Shown piece after piece: positions 46,357 to 55,094 of a stretch of DNA of 64,000 bases (position 1 is the first letter of the stretch; the number at the start of each line of letters is the position of its first letter). Under the pieces are notes generated by a model. It did not search any database. It saw nothing but the letters and a program-made list of their open reading frames with translations, and was not told the DNA's origin. This DNA comes from CAWGJC01 sp965276665 (GTDB taxonomy: Bacteria > Pseudomonadota > Alphaproteobacteria > Acetobacterales > Acetobacteraceae). The stretch spans positions 1,550,001-1,614,000 of the forward strand of contig OZ255620.1 in NCBI GenBank assembly GCA_965276665.1. The letters run 5' to 3'. Both the position numbers and the translations under genes were made by a program.

Positions 46357-46674
46357 ATGAACGCACAAACTCCGAAAGACAATCTGGTGATGCTGTCGAA
46401 TGGCGTCACCAACTTCAACGGCTTCGATCGCCAGGAAATGCGGGGCGAGACCGCGCCGGCAGGTCTGGTCGCCCGCATCGGCGCCTGGCTCGGCGCGATC
46501 CGCCGCAAGCAGGCGGTGATCGAGGAACTGTCCATGCTGACGGATCGCGAGCTCGCCGATATCGGCCTCGCCCGCAGCGACGTCCCGCACGTCTTCGACC
46601 GCAGCTTCGGCGAGCTGCGCGACGAGCAGCGGACCGGTCAGGGCCGCGCCTTCGGCGCCTACCAGCTCGGCTGA
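46357..46674 (+). CDS. DUF1127-domain small protein
   Basis: A 105-residue protein with a C-terminal DUF1127 motif (RKQAVIEELSMLTDRELADIGLARSDVPHVF). Long and short DUF1127 proteins in alphaproteobacteria have been linked to RNA turnover, phosphate or stress adaptation; the exact role here is unknown. The ATG 46357 has a GAGG ribosome site. A leader of nearly 200 bases with an AT-rich patch (46177-46200) precedes it, and a strong terminator follows, so it is probably a single-gene transcript. Confidence 0.88.
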   Translation: MNAQTPKDNLVMLSNGVTNFNGFDRQEMRGETAPAGLVARIGAWLGAIRRKQAVIEELSMLTDRELADIGLARSDVPHVFDRSFGELRDEQRTGQGRAFGAYQLG

Positions 46675-46702
46675 TCCTGCAGCCGATGACCGCCGACCCA
46701 TG

Positions 46703-46737
46703 ACGGGCGGACCTTCGGGTCCGCCCGTTCGCTTTTT
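46703..46737 (+). terminator. Intrinsic terminator after the DUF1127 gene
   Basis: An 11-bp perfect GC stem (46703-46713 with 46718-46728) with a TTCG loop, followed by GCTTTTT. This is a textbook Rho-independent terminator 28 bases after the stop codon. Confidence 0.93.
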
Positions 46738-46819
46738 CACCGCCTGCATCGGATCGATGTAGCGAAGGCGCCGGTCCGCCGCCACAGTCCGGCGAAGGCA
46801 GCGGAGGATTGGCGGCCGC

Positions 46820-47587
46820 ATGGCGCAGAACATCTACGACGACCCGGATTTCTTCGCAGGCTACGCGAAGCTCGGCCGCTCGCAGCAAGGGCTCGACGGG
46901 GCCAATGAGTGGCCTACGCTCCGTGCCCTGCTGTCCCCGATGCAGGGCCTCCGCGTGCTCGATCTCGGCTGCGGCTATGGCTGGTTTTGCCGCTGGGCGC
47001 GCATGGCCGGCGCCGCCTCGGTGCTCGGGCTCGACATCTCGGAACGCATGCTCGCGACGGCGCGGCGCATGACCGACGATGCCGCGATCACCTACCGCCA
47101 GGGTGATCTCGACACGGCGGCATTCGCCGGCGGCTTCGACCTCGCCTTCAGCTCGCTGACCCTGCATTACATCGAGGATCTGCCCGGGCTGCTCGCCAGG
47201 CTGCACGCGGCGCTCGCCCAAGGCGGCCGGTTCGTGTTCTCGATGGAGCACCCCCTGCTGACAGCGCCCTCCCGCCCCGGCTTCATTCAGGGCGAGGGCG
47301 GCGGCGAGATCTGGCCGCTCGACAACTACCTGGTCGAAGGGCCTCGGCGCACCGACTGGATCACCTCGGGCGTGCTCAAGCAGCATCGCACGGTCGGCAC
47401 GATGCTCAACGCGCTGATCGGCGCCGGCTTCGCCATCGCGCATGTCGAGGAATGGGGGCCGAGCGAGGCGCAGATCGCCGAGCAGCCCGCCCTCGCCCGG
47501 GAGCGCGCCCGGGCGTATTTCCTGCTGATCTCCGCCACGCGCGATTGCGGTTGCGGCCAGGGCGGGGTGCCGCACAATCGCCCATGA
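46820..47587 (+). CDS. Class I SAM-dependent methyltransferase
   Basis: A 255-residue protein of the UbiE/Methyltransf_11 kind. Motif I is VLDLGCGYGWF, followed by VLGLDISERML (motif II acidic region), DLAFSSLTLHYIEDL and the post-motif GGRFVFSMEHP. The substrate is not evident; small-molecule methylation is usual. The ATG is near the 145-base gap after the terminator. Its stop overlaps the start of a short reading frame (ATGA). Confidence 0.92.
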   Translation: MAQNIYDDPDFFAGYAKLGRSQQGLDGANEWPTLRALLSPMQGLRVLDLGCGYGWFCRWARMAGAASVLGLDISERMLATARRMTDDAAITYRQGDLDTAAFAGGFDLAFSSLTLHYIEDLPGLLARLHAALAQGGRFVFSMEHPLLTAPSRPGFIQGEGGGEIWPLDNYLVEGPRRTDWITSGVLKQHRTVGTMLNALIGAGFAIAHVEEWGPSEAQIAEQPALARERARAYFLLISATRDCGCGQGGVPHNRP

Positions 47588-47790
47588 CGCCGCTCCCGCA
47601 TCGCCCCTATGCGACCATCATCCTCGGCGTCGACAATGCCGAGCAGCTCCGCGCCAATGTCGAGACGTTCCATCACGCCGCCGAGGAGGATACCGCGCTG
47701 CTCGGCCGCCTGCAGGCGAGTCCGCATTGGCGGGATTATGTCGAGACACGGGAGCGGGAATTCTTCGCGCCCCGATCATGCGGGCCTCGT
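47584..47790 (+). pseudogene. Possible gene remnant, aldo/keto reductase C-terminus-like
   Basis: A frame coupled by ATGA to the methyltransferase gives about 63 protein-like residues (TIILGVDNAEQLRANVETF, then HWRDYVETREREFFAP). It then runs, without its own stop, into the antisense of the amidohydrolase gene, where the sequence becomes low complexity. The first part resembles the end of aldo/keto reductases (a VTSVIxGxxxxEQLxxN-type pattern), but this is a weak match. It could be a small real protein, a truncated gene, or chance. The end given is where the facing gene stops. Confidence 0.35.
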
Positions 47791-48615
47791 TCAGGCCGGA
47801 TCGAGCCGGTAGAACGCTGCCGCCGTTCTGCCGAGAATGCCGGCCCGATCCGCGTCGGACAGAGTCTCGAGCAGGAGCCCGGTCGCCGCCAGCCAGCGTG
47901 CATAATCCGCGGCGAGCGTCATCACCGGCCAGTCGCTTCCCCAGATCAGGCGGTCGGGGCCGAAGCAGGCCAGCAAATGGTCGGTGAACGGGCGCAGCGT
48001 GCCGGCATCCCAGTCCGCTCCCGCCTCCGTCACCAAGCCGGAAAGCTTGCAATGCAGCCCGGGCAGAGCGGCGGCGCGGGCGATGTCGTCCGCCCAGGGC
48101 TGGAATTCGCCCCGCCGGATCGGCGGCTTCGCGGCATGGTCGATCACCATGCGGAGCCCAGGATGCGACGCCGCCAGAGGCGGCACCAGGCCGAGCTGCG
48201 GCGTCAGGATCAACAGATCGAGCGCAAGCCCGGTCTCTTCCATCGCGCGCAATGCCGGCGCGCAGTCCGGCCGCAGGATCCAGCCCGGATCAGGCAGATC
48301 CTGCAGCATCGGCCGCAGGCCGACCAGGCGTGGAGTCGCGGCCAGCGCCCGGATCCGCGCGGGTGCGTCCGGGGCCGAGAAATCCGTCCAGCCCACCACG
48401 CCGCGCACCAGCCCGGCCGATCCGGCGGCGACTTGGAGCAGAAATTCGGTTTCCGCCGACGTGGGCGCCGCCTGCACGAGCACGGTCCCCGCGACCGGGC
48501 CGCACACCGCACGCAAATCGTCGAGCCCGTAATCCCGATGGATCGCCATGTCCGGCGTCAGCCAGCCGTAATCGCCCCGCGCCAACCGCCAGACATGGTG
48601 ATGCGCATCGATCAT
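47791..48615 (-). CDS. Amidohydrolase family 2, sugar-lactonase type
   Basis: A 274-residue TIM-barrel hydrolase: MIDAHHHVW at the N-terminus (metal His pair), a central MVIDHAAKPP His, and LIWGSDWPV with the catalytic Asp. This is the L-fuconolactonase/2-pyrone-dicarboxylate lactonase-like group. With the upstream FucU-type mutarotase, a role in L-fucose (or L-rhamnose/galactose) lactone opening is likely. No dehydrogenase or transporter of that pathway is visible. ATG 48615 is the standard family start. Confidence 0.9.
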   Translation of the reverse strand: MIDAHHHVWRLARGDYGWLTPDMAIHRDYGLDDLRAVCGPVAGTVLVQAAPTSAETEFLLQVAAGSAGLVRGVVGWTDFSAPDAPARIRALAATPRLVGLRPMLQDLPDPGWILRPDCAPALRAMEETGLALDLLILTPQLGLVPPLAASHPGLRMVIDHAAKPPIRRGEFQPWADDIARAAALPGLHCKLSGLVTEAGADWDAGTLRPFTDHLLACFGPDRLIWGSDWPVMTLAADYARWLAATGLLLETLSDADRAGILGRTAAAFYRLDPA

Positions 48616-48640
48616 CCGGCGCGCACGCACGCCCAGGCAG

Positions 48641-49063
48641 TCACCCGATGACGCCCTTGCGGAGGATGATGTTGCCATAAAGCCGGCGCTCGCCGGTTTG
48701 CACGATGGCGTAGGCGCTGGCGGCCGCCGCGTAGAAGGCGAAGCGCTCGATCGCCTTGGCCGCCGGCGCGCCGGCGGCCGCCAGGTGGTCTCCGAACACC
48801 TCGAACACCGGAGGCCGCGCCGCCGGGTCGCCCACCACCTGCATCACCTGCGCCGGCGCGGCGACATAGGTGTCGAGCGGCAGCAGCGAGAGCACGGCCG
48901 CCAGCACCCGGTCGATCTCGGTGCCGGGCAGCACGATCAGGCGCCGTGCATTGCTGGCGCCGGGAAAATTGGCGTCCACCAGCGCGATCGTGTCGCCATG
49001 ACCCATCGCCGCCAGCGCGTGCAGCAGATCGGGGCAAAGCAGCGGATCGATGGATTTCAGCAT
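48641..49063 (-). CDS. RbsD/FucU family sugar mutarotase
   Basis: A 140-residue protein that interconverts sugar anomers. It matches FucU more than RbsD: MLKSIDPLLCPDLLHALAAMGHGDTIALVDANFPG-like opening (His22 and Asp30 catalytic region) and the C-terminal RRLYGNIILRKGV. An AGGAG ribosome site lies five bases before the ATG. It is directly upstream of the amidohydrolase, so both probably act on one sugar. A gap of 17 bases follows prmA. Confidence 0.92.
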   Translation of the reverse strand: MLKSIDPLLCPDLLHALAAMGHGDTIALVDANFPGASNARRLIVLPGTEIDRVLAAVLSLLPLDTYVAAPAQVMQVVGDPAARPPVFEVFGDHLAAAGAPAAKAIERFAFYAAAASAYAIVQTGERRLYGNIILRKGVIG

Positions 49064-49080
49064 GCATGCTCCTGGACAGG

Positions 49081-49962
49081 TCAGGCGTTCTTCCGCAGCA
49101 CCAGGGCCGCCCAGCGTTCGTCCGCGATCCGCCGCTCGAGCCGCAACCCGGCGCGGCGATGCGCGGCGAGGACGAGCGGCGCCTGGTCGACGGTCAGGCC
49201 GGCGAGAATGGCGGTGCCGCCCGGTGCGAGGTGGCGGCCGAGATCGGTGGCCATCGCGCAGAGCGGGCGGGCGAGGATGTTGGCGAACACCAAGTCGTAT
49301 GGGGCCCCGGCGCGCACCACCCGGCTGCGCCACCCATCGGCGAACTCCGTCCGCACCAGTCGGCCGAGCCGGTTCAGCACCGCGTTTCCGGCGGCCACCC
49401 GCACCGACCACGGCTCGATATCGACCGCGAGCACCGGCCGGCGGAGCAGCCGCGCCGCCGCCATCGCCAGGATGCCAGAGCCGGTGCCGAGATCAAGGAT
49501 GCTGCGCGGCCGCCGGTGCGCCACCGCCTCCAGCGCGCGCAGGCAGCCGCGGGTCGAGCCGTGCTCGCCGGAACCGAAGGCAAGCCCGGCATCGAGCGTC
49601 AGCGTGATCCGCCCCGGCGCGGCCGGCCCGGCGAGGTGGGTGCCGCGGATGGCGAAGCGCCGGCCGATCGGCTGCTCCGGGAAGCTCTCGTAGGTGCGGG
49701 CGAGCCATCCCTCGCTCGCCGTCTCGCTCCGCCCGAGCGAGGCCGGAATGCCGGTGGCCGCCTCGGCAAGCGTGAGCGACAGGGCGAGCGCCGGCTCCCC
49801 CCCGCCCGCATCCTTCACCCCCTCCACCCGCCACCGGCCGCTGGCCTCGTCGCGAAAGAAGCCCACCGTCGTGCAGGCGCTGCGAAGCGCCGCCTCATAG
49901 GCGCCAACCGCCGCCTCCGGCACCTCGACCCAGACCGTCTCCAGCCGCGTCGCGTGCCGCAT
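49081..49962 (-). CDS. prmA: Ribosomal protein L11 methyltransferase PrmA
   Basis: PrmA trimethylates ribosomal protein L11. The 293-residue protein has a short N-terminal substrate domain and a SAM domain with DAGLAFGSGEHGSTRGCL, motif I ILDLGTGSGILA, AVDIEPWSV and FANILARPL (NPPY-like N). The FGTGxHxTT block is the clearest PrmA mark. It starts inside the stop of the upstream helicase gene (ATGA), so the two genes are co-transcribed. Confidence 0.94.
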   Translation of the reverse strand: MRHATRLETVWVEVPEAAVGAYEAALRSACTTVGFFRDEASGRWRVEGVKDAGGGEPALALSLTLAEAATGIPASLGRSETASEGWLARTYESFPEQPIGRRFAIRGTHLAGPAAPGRITLTLDAGLAFGSGEHGSTRGCLRALEAVAHRRPRSILDLGTGSGILAMAAARLLRRPVLAVDIEPWSVRVAAGNAVLNRLGRLVRTEFADGWRSRVVRAGAPYDLVFANILARPLCAMATDLGRHLAPGGTAILAGLTVDQAPLVLAAHRRAGLRLERRIADERWAALVLRKNA

Positions 49963-52181
49963 CAGCCGGCCTGCTCGCCCGTGCGCTCGCCGACCTTCTC
50001 GACGAACCGGTCAAGCACGCGCTTGTCGCCCGCCTTGTCGAACGCGATATCGAGACGGTCGTCCTCCGCCCGAGTGACGGTGCCGTAGCCGAATTTCTGG
50101 TGGAACACCCGCGTGCCGGCGCCGATCGCATCCTCCCGCTTCGGCCGCGCCGGCTGCTCCCAGGCCTCGATCACCTTCGGGCGCCGCGTCGAGCCGAACG
50201 GGAACTGGCCGCTAAACACCGCAGGTGACTGCGCCAGCCGGCTCTCGCGGGCGAGCGACGCCGTGCCGATCCGCTCGACATGCTCGTCCGGCAGCTCGTC
50301 GATGAAACGGCTCGGGATGCTCGACTGCCAATTGGCGTAGATGCGTCGGTTGGCGGCGTGGCTCACGATGGCGCGGCGGCGGGCGCGGGTCAGCCCGACA
50401 TAGGCGAGGCGCCGCTCCTCCTCCAATCCCTTGAGCCCGCTTTCGTCGAGCGCGCGCTGGTTGGGGAACACTCCTTCCTCCCAGCCGGGCAGGAACACGG
50501 TGTCGAACTCGAGCCCTTTCGCGGCGTGCAGGGTCATTAGGCTGGCGCGGTCGCCCTCCGCCGCCTCGTCATTCTCCATCACCAACGCGACATGGTCGAG
50601 GAAGCCGGCGAGCGTCTCGAAATCAGCGAGCGCGCGGACCAGCTCCTTGAGGTTCTCGAGCCGGCCCGGCGCTTCGGGCGATTTGTCCTGTTGCCACATC
50701 CCCGTATAGCCGCTCTCGTCGAGCAGCGTCGCGAGCGTCACCACATGCCCTTCGCTCCCGAGCATCTCCCGCCAGCGGTCGAAGCCCTGCATCAGGGGGC
50801 GCAGCCCCTCCCGAACCCTGCCCTTGAACCCGCCTTCGGCGAGCAGCATCGCCGTCGCCGCGGTGAGCGGCACCGCCCGGTCGCGGGCCAGCGCGTGCAT
50901 GGCGCGCAGCGCCGCCTCGCCGACGCCGCGCCGTGGCAGGTTGACGATGCGCTCGAAGGCGAGGTCGTCCGATGGCTGCGCGAGCACGCGCATATAGGCG
51001 ATGGCGTCGCGGATCTCGGCGCGTTCGTAGAAGCGCAAGCCACCTACCACACGATACGGGATACCGAGCGTGATCAGCCGCTCCTCGAAAGCGCGGGTCT
51101 GGAAGCCGGCGCGCACCAGCACGGCCATCTCGGCGAGCGACTCGCCGTCGCGGCGCAGCGTCTCGATGCGCTCGCCGACCATCCGCGCCTCCTCGTCGGA
51201 ATCCCACAACGCGACCACGCGTACAGCATCGCCCGTCGCATCGTTGCGGCCGGACCGCAGGGTCTTCCCGAGCCGCCCCTCGTTATTGGCGATCAGCCCG
51301 GCGGCGGCGGCGAGGATCGGCGCGGTCGACCGGTAGTTGCGCTCGAGCCGGACGATGCGCGCGCCGGGAAAATCCTTCTCGAAGCGCAGGATGTTCTCCA
51401 CCTCGGCGCCGCGCCATGAATAGATGCTCTGGTCGTCGTCGCCGACGCAGCAAATGTTCTTCCGCTCCTGCGCCAGCAGACGCAGCCAGAGATACTGGAC
51501 GACATTGGTGTCCTGATACTCGTCGACCAGCACGTAGCGGAAGATGCGGTGATACTCGGCGAGGATTTCCGGGTGGCCGCGCAGGATCTCGGTCATCTCG
51601 AGGAGAAGATCGCCGAAATCCGCCGTGTTGAGCGCTCGCAGCCGGGCCTGGTAGGCGGCATAGAGCGCCCGGGCGCGCCCGTCGGCGAAGTCGCTGTCCT
51701 CGGCGGCGGTGATCCGCGCCGGCGAGAGGCCGCGATCCTTCCAGCGCTGGATCAACCCCATCAACGCCGGCGGCGCCCAGCGCTTGGCATCCACCCCGGC
51801 CGCCTCCATCACCTGCTTGAGCAGGCGGAGCTGGTCGTCGGCGTCGAGGATGGTGAAGCCGGAGGTCAACCCGGCGAGCGGCGCATGCCGGCGCAACATC
51901 CGCGCGCAGAGCGCATGGAAGGTGCCGAGCCAGAGCCCCTCGGCCGGCCGGCCGAGAAGGACGCCAACCCGCTCCCGCATCTCGCGCGCCGCCTTGTTGG
52001 TGAAGGTGACCGCGAGCACCTGGCCGGGAAATGCCCGGCCGGTCAGCAGGATATGGGCGAAACGGGTGGTCAATACGCGCGTCTTGCCGGTGCCGGCGCC
52101 AGCCAGCACGAGCAGCGGGCCGTCCACCGTCTCGACCGCCTCGCGCTGCTCCGGGTTGAGACGGGTCAGATAGTCGTCCAC
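49962..52181 (-). CDS. UvrD/PcrA-type DNA helicase
   Basis: A 3'-5' superfamily 1 helicase of about 739 residues. Walker A is GAGTGKT (28-34), with motif Ia TFTNKAAREM, motif II VDEYQDTN, QSIYSWRGA, motif IV RNYRS, LMTLHAAKGLEF and VGLTRARRR. The C-terminal HQKFGYGTV tail is the PcrA/UvrD RNA-polymerase-contact module. GTG 52181 is chosen because it has AGGA at good spacing and matches the family start; a TTG at 52238 would add 19 residues. A TATA-like patch (52209-52216) upstream could be its -10 element. Confidence 0.94.
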   Translation of the reverse strand: MDDYLTRLNPEQREAVETVDGPLLVLAGAGTGKTRVLTTRFAHILLTGRAFPGQVLAVTFTNKAAREMRERVGVLLGRPAEGLWLGTFHALCARMLRRHAPLAGLTSGFTILDADDQLRLLKQVMEAAGVDAKRWAPPALMGLIQRWKDRGLSPARITAAEDSDFADGRARALYAAYQARLRALNTADFGDLLLEMTEILRGHPEILAEYHRIFRYVLVDEYQDTNVVQYLWLRLLAQERKNICCVGDDDQSIYSWRGAEVENILRFEKDFPGARIVRLERNYRSTAPILAAAAGLIANNEGRLGKTLRSGRNDATGDAVRVVALWDSDEEARMVGERIETLRRDGESLAEMAVLVRAGFQTRAFEERLITLGIPYRVVGGLRFYERAEIRDAIAYMRVLAQPSDDLAFERIVNLPRRGVGEAALRAMHALARDRAVPLTAATAMLLAEGGFKGRVREGLRPLMQGFDRWREMLGSEGHVVTLATLLDESGYTGMWQQDKSPEAPGRLENLKELVRALADFETLAGFLDHVALVMENDEAAEGDRASLMTLHAAKGLEFDTVFLPGWEEGVFPNQRALDESGLKGLEEERRLAYVGLTRARRRAIVSHAANRRIYANWQSSIPSRFIDELPDEHVERIGTASLARESRLAQSPAVFSGQFPFGSTRRPKVIEAWEQPARPKREDAIGAGTRVFHQKFGYGTVTRAEDDRLDIAFDKAGDKRVLDRFVEKVGERTGEQAG

Positions 52182-52335
52182 GTCGAATCCTGTGCTGGGA
52201 AGAGAGCCAGATATAATCCCTGCCGAAGAGGCCGCCAAACTCTAGGCCAGTTCCTCATACTTGCAGGCATGACTAATAGCCCCGTCCGGCGATTGCTGCG
52301 GGGCAGCACGAATGAGAAGGTGGGGCCCTGCTCTT

Positions 52336-52385
52336 GACGACGGGGTTCTGCCCGTCGCCGCCTAGCGGTTCGAAAGGAGCCTTCC
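52336..52385 (+). promoter_or_regulatory. Structured 5' leader of rpoH
   Basis: A 7-bp hairpin (52338-52344 with 52351-52357) and a 4-bp hairpin (52358-52361 with 52365-52368) sit directly before the AAGGAG ribosome site (52374-52379), six bases from the ATG. The ribosome site is itself partly self-complementary with the CCTT that follows. Temperature control of rpoH translation by such structure is known in other bacteria; here it is a guess. Confidence 0.4.
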
Positions 52386-53264
52386 ATGGCCTCTGCCGTT
52401 ATTAACATGGCCCCTGAGGGCAATCTGTCGCGGTATCTTCAGGAGATCCGCAAGTTTCCGATGCTGACGCCGGAGGAGGAGCTGCGGCTCTCGCATGCCT
52501 GGCGGGACAATGAGGATCGCGAGGCGGCGCACAAGCTTGTCACCTCGCATCTGCGCCTGGTCGCCAAGATCGCGATGGGCTACCGCGGCTACGGGCTGCC
52601 GGTGGGCGAGCTGATCAGCGAAGGCAATGTCGGGATGATGCAGGCGGTGAAGCGGTTCGACCCGGATCGCGGGTTCCGCCTCGCCACCTACGCGATGTGG
52701 TGGATCAGGGCGGCGATCCAGGAATACATCCTGCACAGCTGGTCGCTGGTGAAGATGGGCACGACGGCGGCGCAGAAGAAGCTGTTCTTCAACCTGCGCC
52801 GACTGAAGAGCCAGATGCAGGCGATCGACGAGGGCGACCTGCGTCCCGAGCAGGTGACCGAGGTCGCGACGAAGCTTGGCGTGCCGGAGCAGGACGTGGT
52901 GAGCATGAACCGGCGCCTTGCCGCGCCGGATCACAGCCTGAACGCGCCGGTGCGGGCGGACAGCGAAGGCGAGTGGCAGGACTGGCTGGTGGACGACGCC
53001 GAAAGCCAGGAGACGGTGCTCGCCGAGCACGAGGAGCTCACCGGCCGCAAGGCCTTGCTCGCCAACGCGCTCCGCACGCTGAACGAGCGCGAGCGCCACA
53101 TCCTCATCGAACGCCGCCTCAAGGACGAGCCGACAACGCTCGAGGCCCTCGCCGCCCAATACGGCGTCTCGCGCGAACGCATCCGCCAGATCGAGGTGCG
53201 CGGCTTCGAGAAACTGCAGAAATCGATGAGCGCCCAGGTCGCGGCTCAGCGCGCCGCGGCTTGA
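52386..53264 (+). CDS. rpoH: RNA polymerase sigma factor RpoH (sigma-32)
   Basis: The heat-shock sigma factor. The 292-residue protein has region 2 (SEGNVGMMQAVKRFDPDRGFRLATYAMWWIRAAIQEY, spoken of here by its core MWWIRAAIQ), the diagnostic RpoH box QKKLFFNLRR (130-139), and region 4 (YGVSRERIRQIEVRGFEKL). A strong AAGGAG site precedes the ATG. Probable target genes such as cbpA lie in this window, but no RpoH promoter was assigned. A terminator hairpin follows. Confidence 0.97.
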   Translation: MASAVINMAPEGNLSRYLQEIRKFPMLTPEEELRLSHAWRDNEDREAAHKLVTSHLRLVAKIAMGYRGYGLPVGELISEGNVGMMQAVKRFDPDRGFRLATYAMWWIRAAIQEYILHSWSLVKMGTTAAQKKLFFNLRRLKSQMQAIDEGDLRPEQVTEVATKLGVPEQDVVSMNRRLAAPDHSLNAPVRADSEGEWQDWLVDDAESQETVLAEHEELTGRKALLANALRTLNERERHILIERRLKDEPTTLEALAAQYGVSRERIRQIEVRGFEKLQKSMSAQVAAQRAAA

Positions 53265-53276
53265 TCTGGCGGGGTA

Positions 53277-53303
53277 AGGCCAGGGGCGCTGCCCCTGGCC
53301 TTG
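53277..53303. terminator. Bidirectional terminator-like hairpin between rpoH and the SLC13 gene
   Basis: A perfect 12-bp stem (53277-53288 with 53292-53303) with a three-base loop lies 12 bases after the rpoH stop and six bases before the end of the convergent permease gene. A short T/A flank is present on each side. It can serve both transcripts. Confidence 0.8.
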
Positions 53304-53309
53304 TTCCCT

Positions 53310-55094
53310 TCACGGATGCAAAGCCCAAACGCGGACAATCAGCATCGTCCCCACGACCGCGACCATGCAGGAGAGCGGCAGGCCCAAGCGCCAGTAATCG
53401 CCGAAGCGGTACCCGCCGGGCGCCATGATCAGCGTGTTGTTCTGGTGGCCGATCGGGGTGAGGAAGTCGCAGGATGCGCCGAGCGCGACGGCCATCAGGA
53501 ACGGGTCCGGGCCGAAGCCGAGATTATGGGCGACGGCTGCGGCGACCGGCCCCATCACCAGGACAGCCGCAGCGTGGTGCATGAATGGCGTGACGATCAT
53601 CGACACCACCAGGATCAGCCCGACGGCGTAGAGCCCGGGAAGATGCGCCGCGGTGTGGGTGAGGCCGGTCGCGATCAGCGCGCTGGCGCCGGTGTCGCGC
53701 AATGATTCGCCCACCGGGATGAGGCAGCCGAGCATCACGATGAGCGGCCAGTCGATGGCGTCGTAGGCTTCGCGCGGCGTCAGCGAGCCGGACAGCACGA
53801 CGAGCGTGGCGGCGGCGAAGAAGGCGACCTCGACGTCGAGAACACGCAGCGCCACCAGGACCATTGCGCAAGCAAGGATGAGCACCGGCAGCACGCGGCC
53901 GCGCGGCCGGGCAATCGTCAGGTTGCGCTCTGCGAGCGGCAGGCAGCCGATGCGCGCGAGGGTTTCCGCGAGCTGCGCGCGGCGGCCTTGCAGCACCACG
54001 ATGTCGCCGAGCCGGAACTTCGTCTGCCGCAGCCGGGCCGCCATGCGCCGGCCGCCTCGGCTTGCCGCCAGCAGGTTCACCTCGTAGCGCTGGCGCATGC
54101 GCAGCATCTCGGGGGTGCGCTCGATCAGCGGTGAGTCGGCGAGCACCACCGCCTCCACCGCTTCCATCTCGTCGTCCTTGTCGCGCCCTTTGATCGCGAC
54201 CATTTCCGCCGAGCCGAGCAGCGCCAGCCCGGCGCGATCGACGAGCGGTTTCAGCGCGACCGGATCGCCCTGCAGCACCAGCACGTCGCCCGCGAACAGC
54301 ACCCAGTGCGCGGCGGGCACGTAGCGCCGGTCCTGCTCGCGGATGATCGCGGAGACGGCGACGTCTCCCTCGCTCAGCGCCTCGAGCGCGCCGACCGTCT
54401 GGCCGACCAGCGGAGAATTCTCGGGCAGCCGCGCTTCGCTCGTGTATTCCTCGAGCGCGAAGCGCCGTTCCGGCGTCGCCTGCCCGCGGCGGCGCGGCGT
54501 CAGGCGCCAGGATGCCGCGAGCAGCAGGATGGCGAGCAGCGACAAGGGCAGCCCGACCGGAACGAAGTCGAACATGTGATAGGGCTGGCCGGTCACCTGC
54601 CGGCGCACGGTGGAGATCAGCAGATTGGGCGAGGTGCCGATCTCGGTGATGGTGCCGCCGATCAGCGAGCCAAAGGCGAGCGGCATCAGGAAGCGCGACA
54701 CCGGCTGCTCCCCGCGGTCGGCGGTGCGGAGCGCGATCGGCAGGAAGATGCCGAGCGCGCCGACATTCTTCATGAAGGCCGAGAGGAACGTCACCGCGCC
54801 GGTGAGCGTCGCGACCTGCATTGTTGTGCTCCGCACCATCCGGAGCACGCGCCGCATCGCCACCTCGACGACGCCCGAGACCGCGATCGCGCGGCCGATC
54901 ACCAGCACGCAGGCGATGATGATGACGACCGAGTTGGAGAAGCCGCGGAATGCGCGCTCGGCGGGCACCACGCCGGTCAGCATCGCCGCCGAGAGGGCGA
55001 TGGCGCCGACCACATCGTAGCGCAGCCGGTCCGAGACGAAGAGCGCGAGCATCAGCCCGACGATCAGGAACGCCTCGACCTGGTGCAACGTCAT
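53310..55094 (-). CDS. SLC13-family anion permease with TrkA-C domains
   Basis: A 594-residue inner-membrane carrier of the divalent-anion:sodium type. Two hydrophobic halves flank a cytosolic part with two TrkA-C (RCK_C) domains (about 205-380). FMKNVGALGIFLPIAL, GTITEIGTSPNLLIS and the late GASCDFLTPIGHQNNTLIMAPGGY are family signatures. Members carry sulfate or dicarboxylates; the ion is not shown here. The ATG overlaps the stop of the MscS gene, so both are made from one message. Confidence 0.93.
   Translation of the reverse strand: MTLHQVEAFLIVGLMLALFVSDRLRYDVVGAIALSAAMLTGVVPAERAFRGFSNSVVIIIACVLVIGRAIAVSGVVEVAMRRVLRMVRSTTMQVATLTGAVTFLSAFMKNVGALGIFLPIALRTADRGEQPVSRFLMPLAFGSLIGGTITEIGTSPNLLISTVRRQVTGQPYHMFDFVPVGLPLSLLAILLLAASWRLTPRRRGQATPERRFALEEYTSEARLPENSPLVGQTVGALEALSEGDVAVSAIIREQDRRYVPAAHWVLFAGDVLVLQGDPVALKPLVDRAGLALLGSAEMVAIKGRDKDDEMEAVEAVVLADSPLIERTPEMLRMRQRYEVNLLAASRGGRRMAARLRQTKFRLGDIVVLQGRRAQLAETLARIGCLPLAERNLTIARPRGRVLPVLILACAMVLVALRVLDVEVAFFAAATLVVLSGSLTPREAYDAIDWPLIVMLGCLIPVGESLRDTGASALIATGLTHTAAHLPGLYAVGLILVVSMIVTPFMHHAAAVLVMGPVAAAVAHNLGFGPDPFLMAVALGASCDFLTPIGHQNNTLIMAPGGYRFGDYWRLGLPLSCMVAVVGTMLIVRVWALHP

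Noticed and set aside
47584..48651. A 356-codon plus-strand gene continuing from the ATG at 47584 through the antisense of the amidohydrolase
   Set aside because: After about 63 residues the sequence becomes low complexity, and the minus-strand amidohydrolase has all catalytic motifs.
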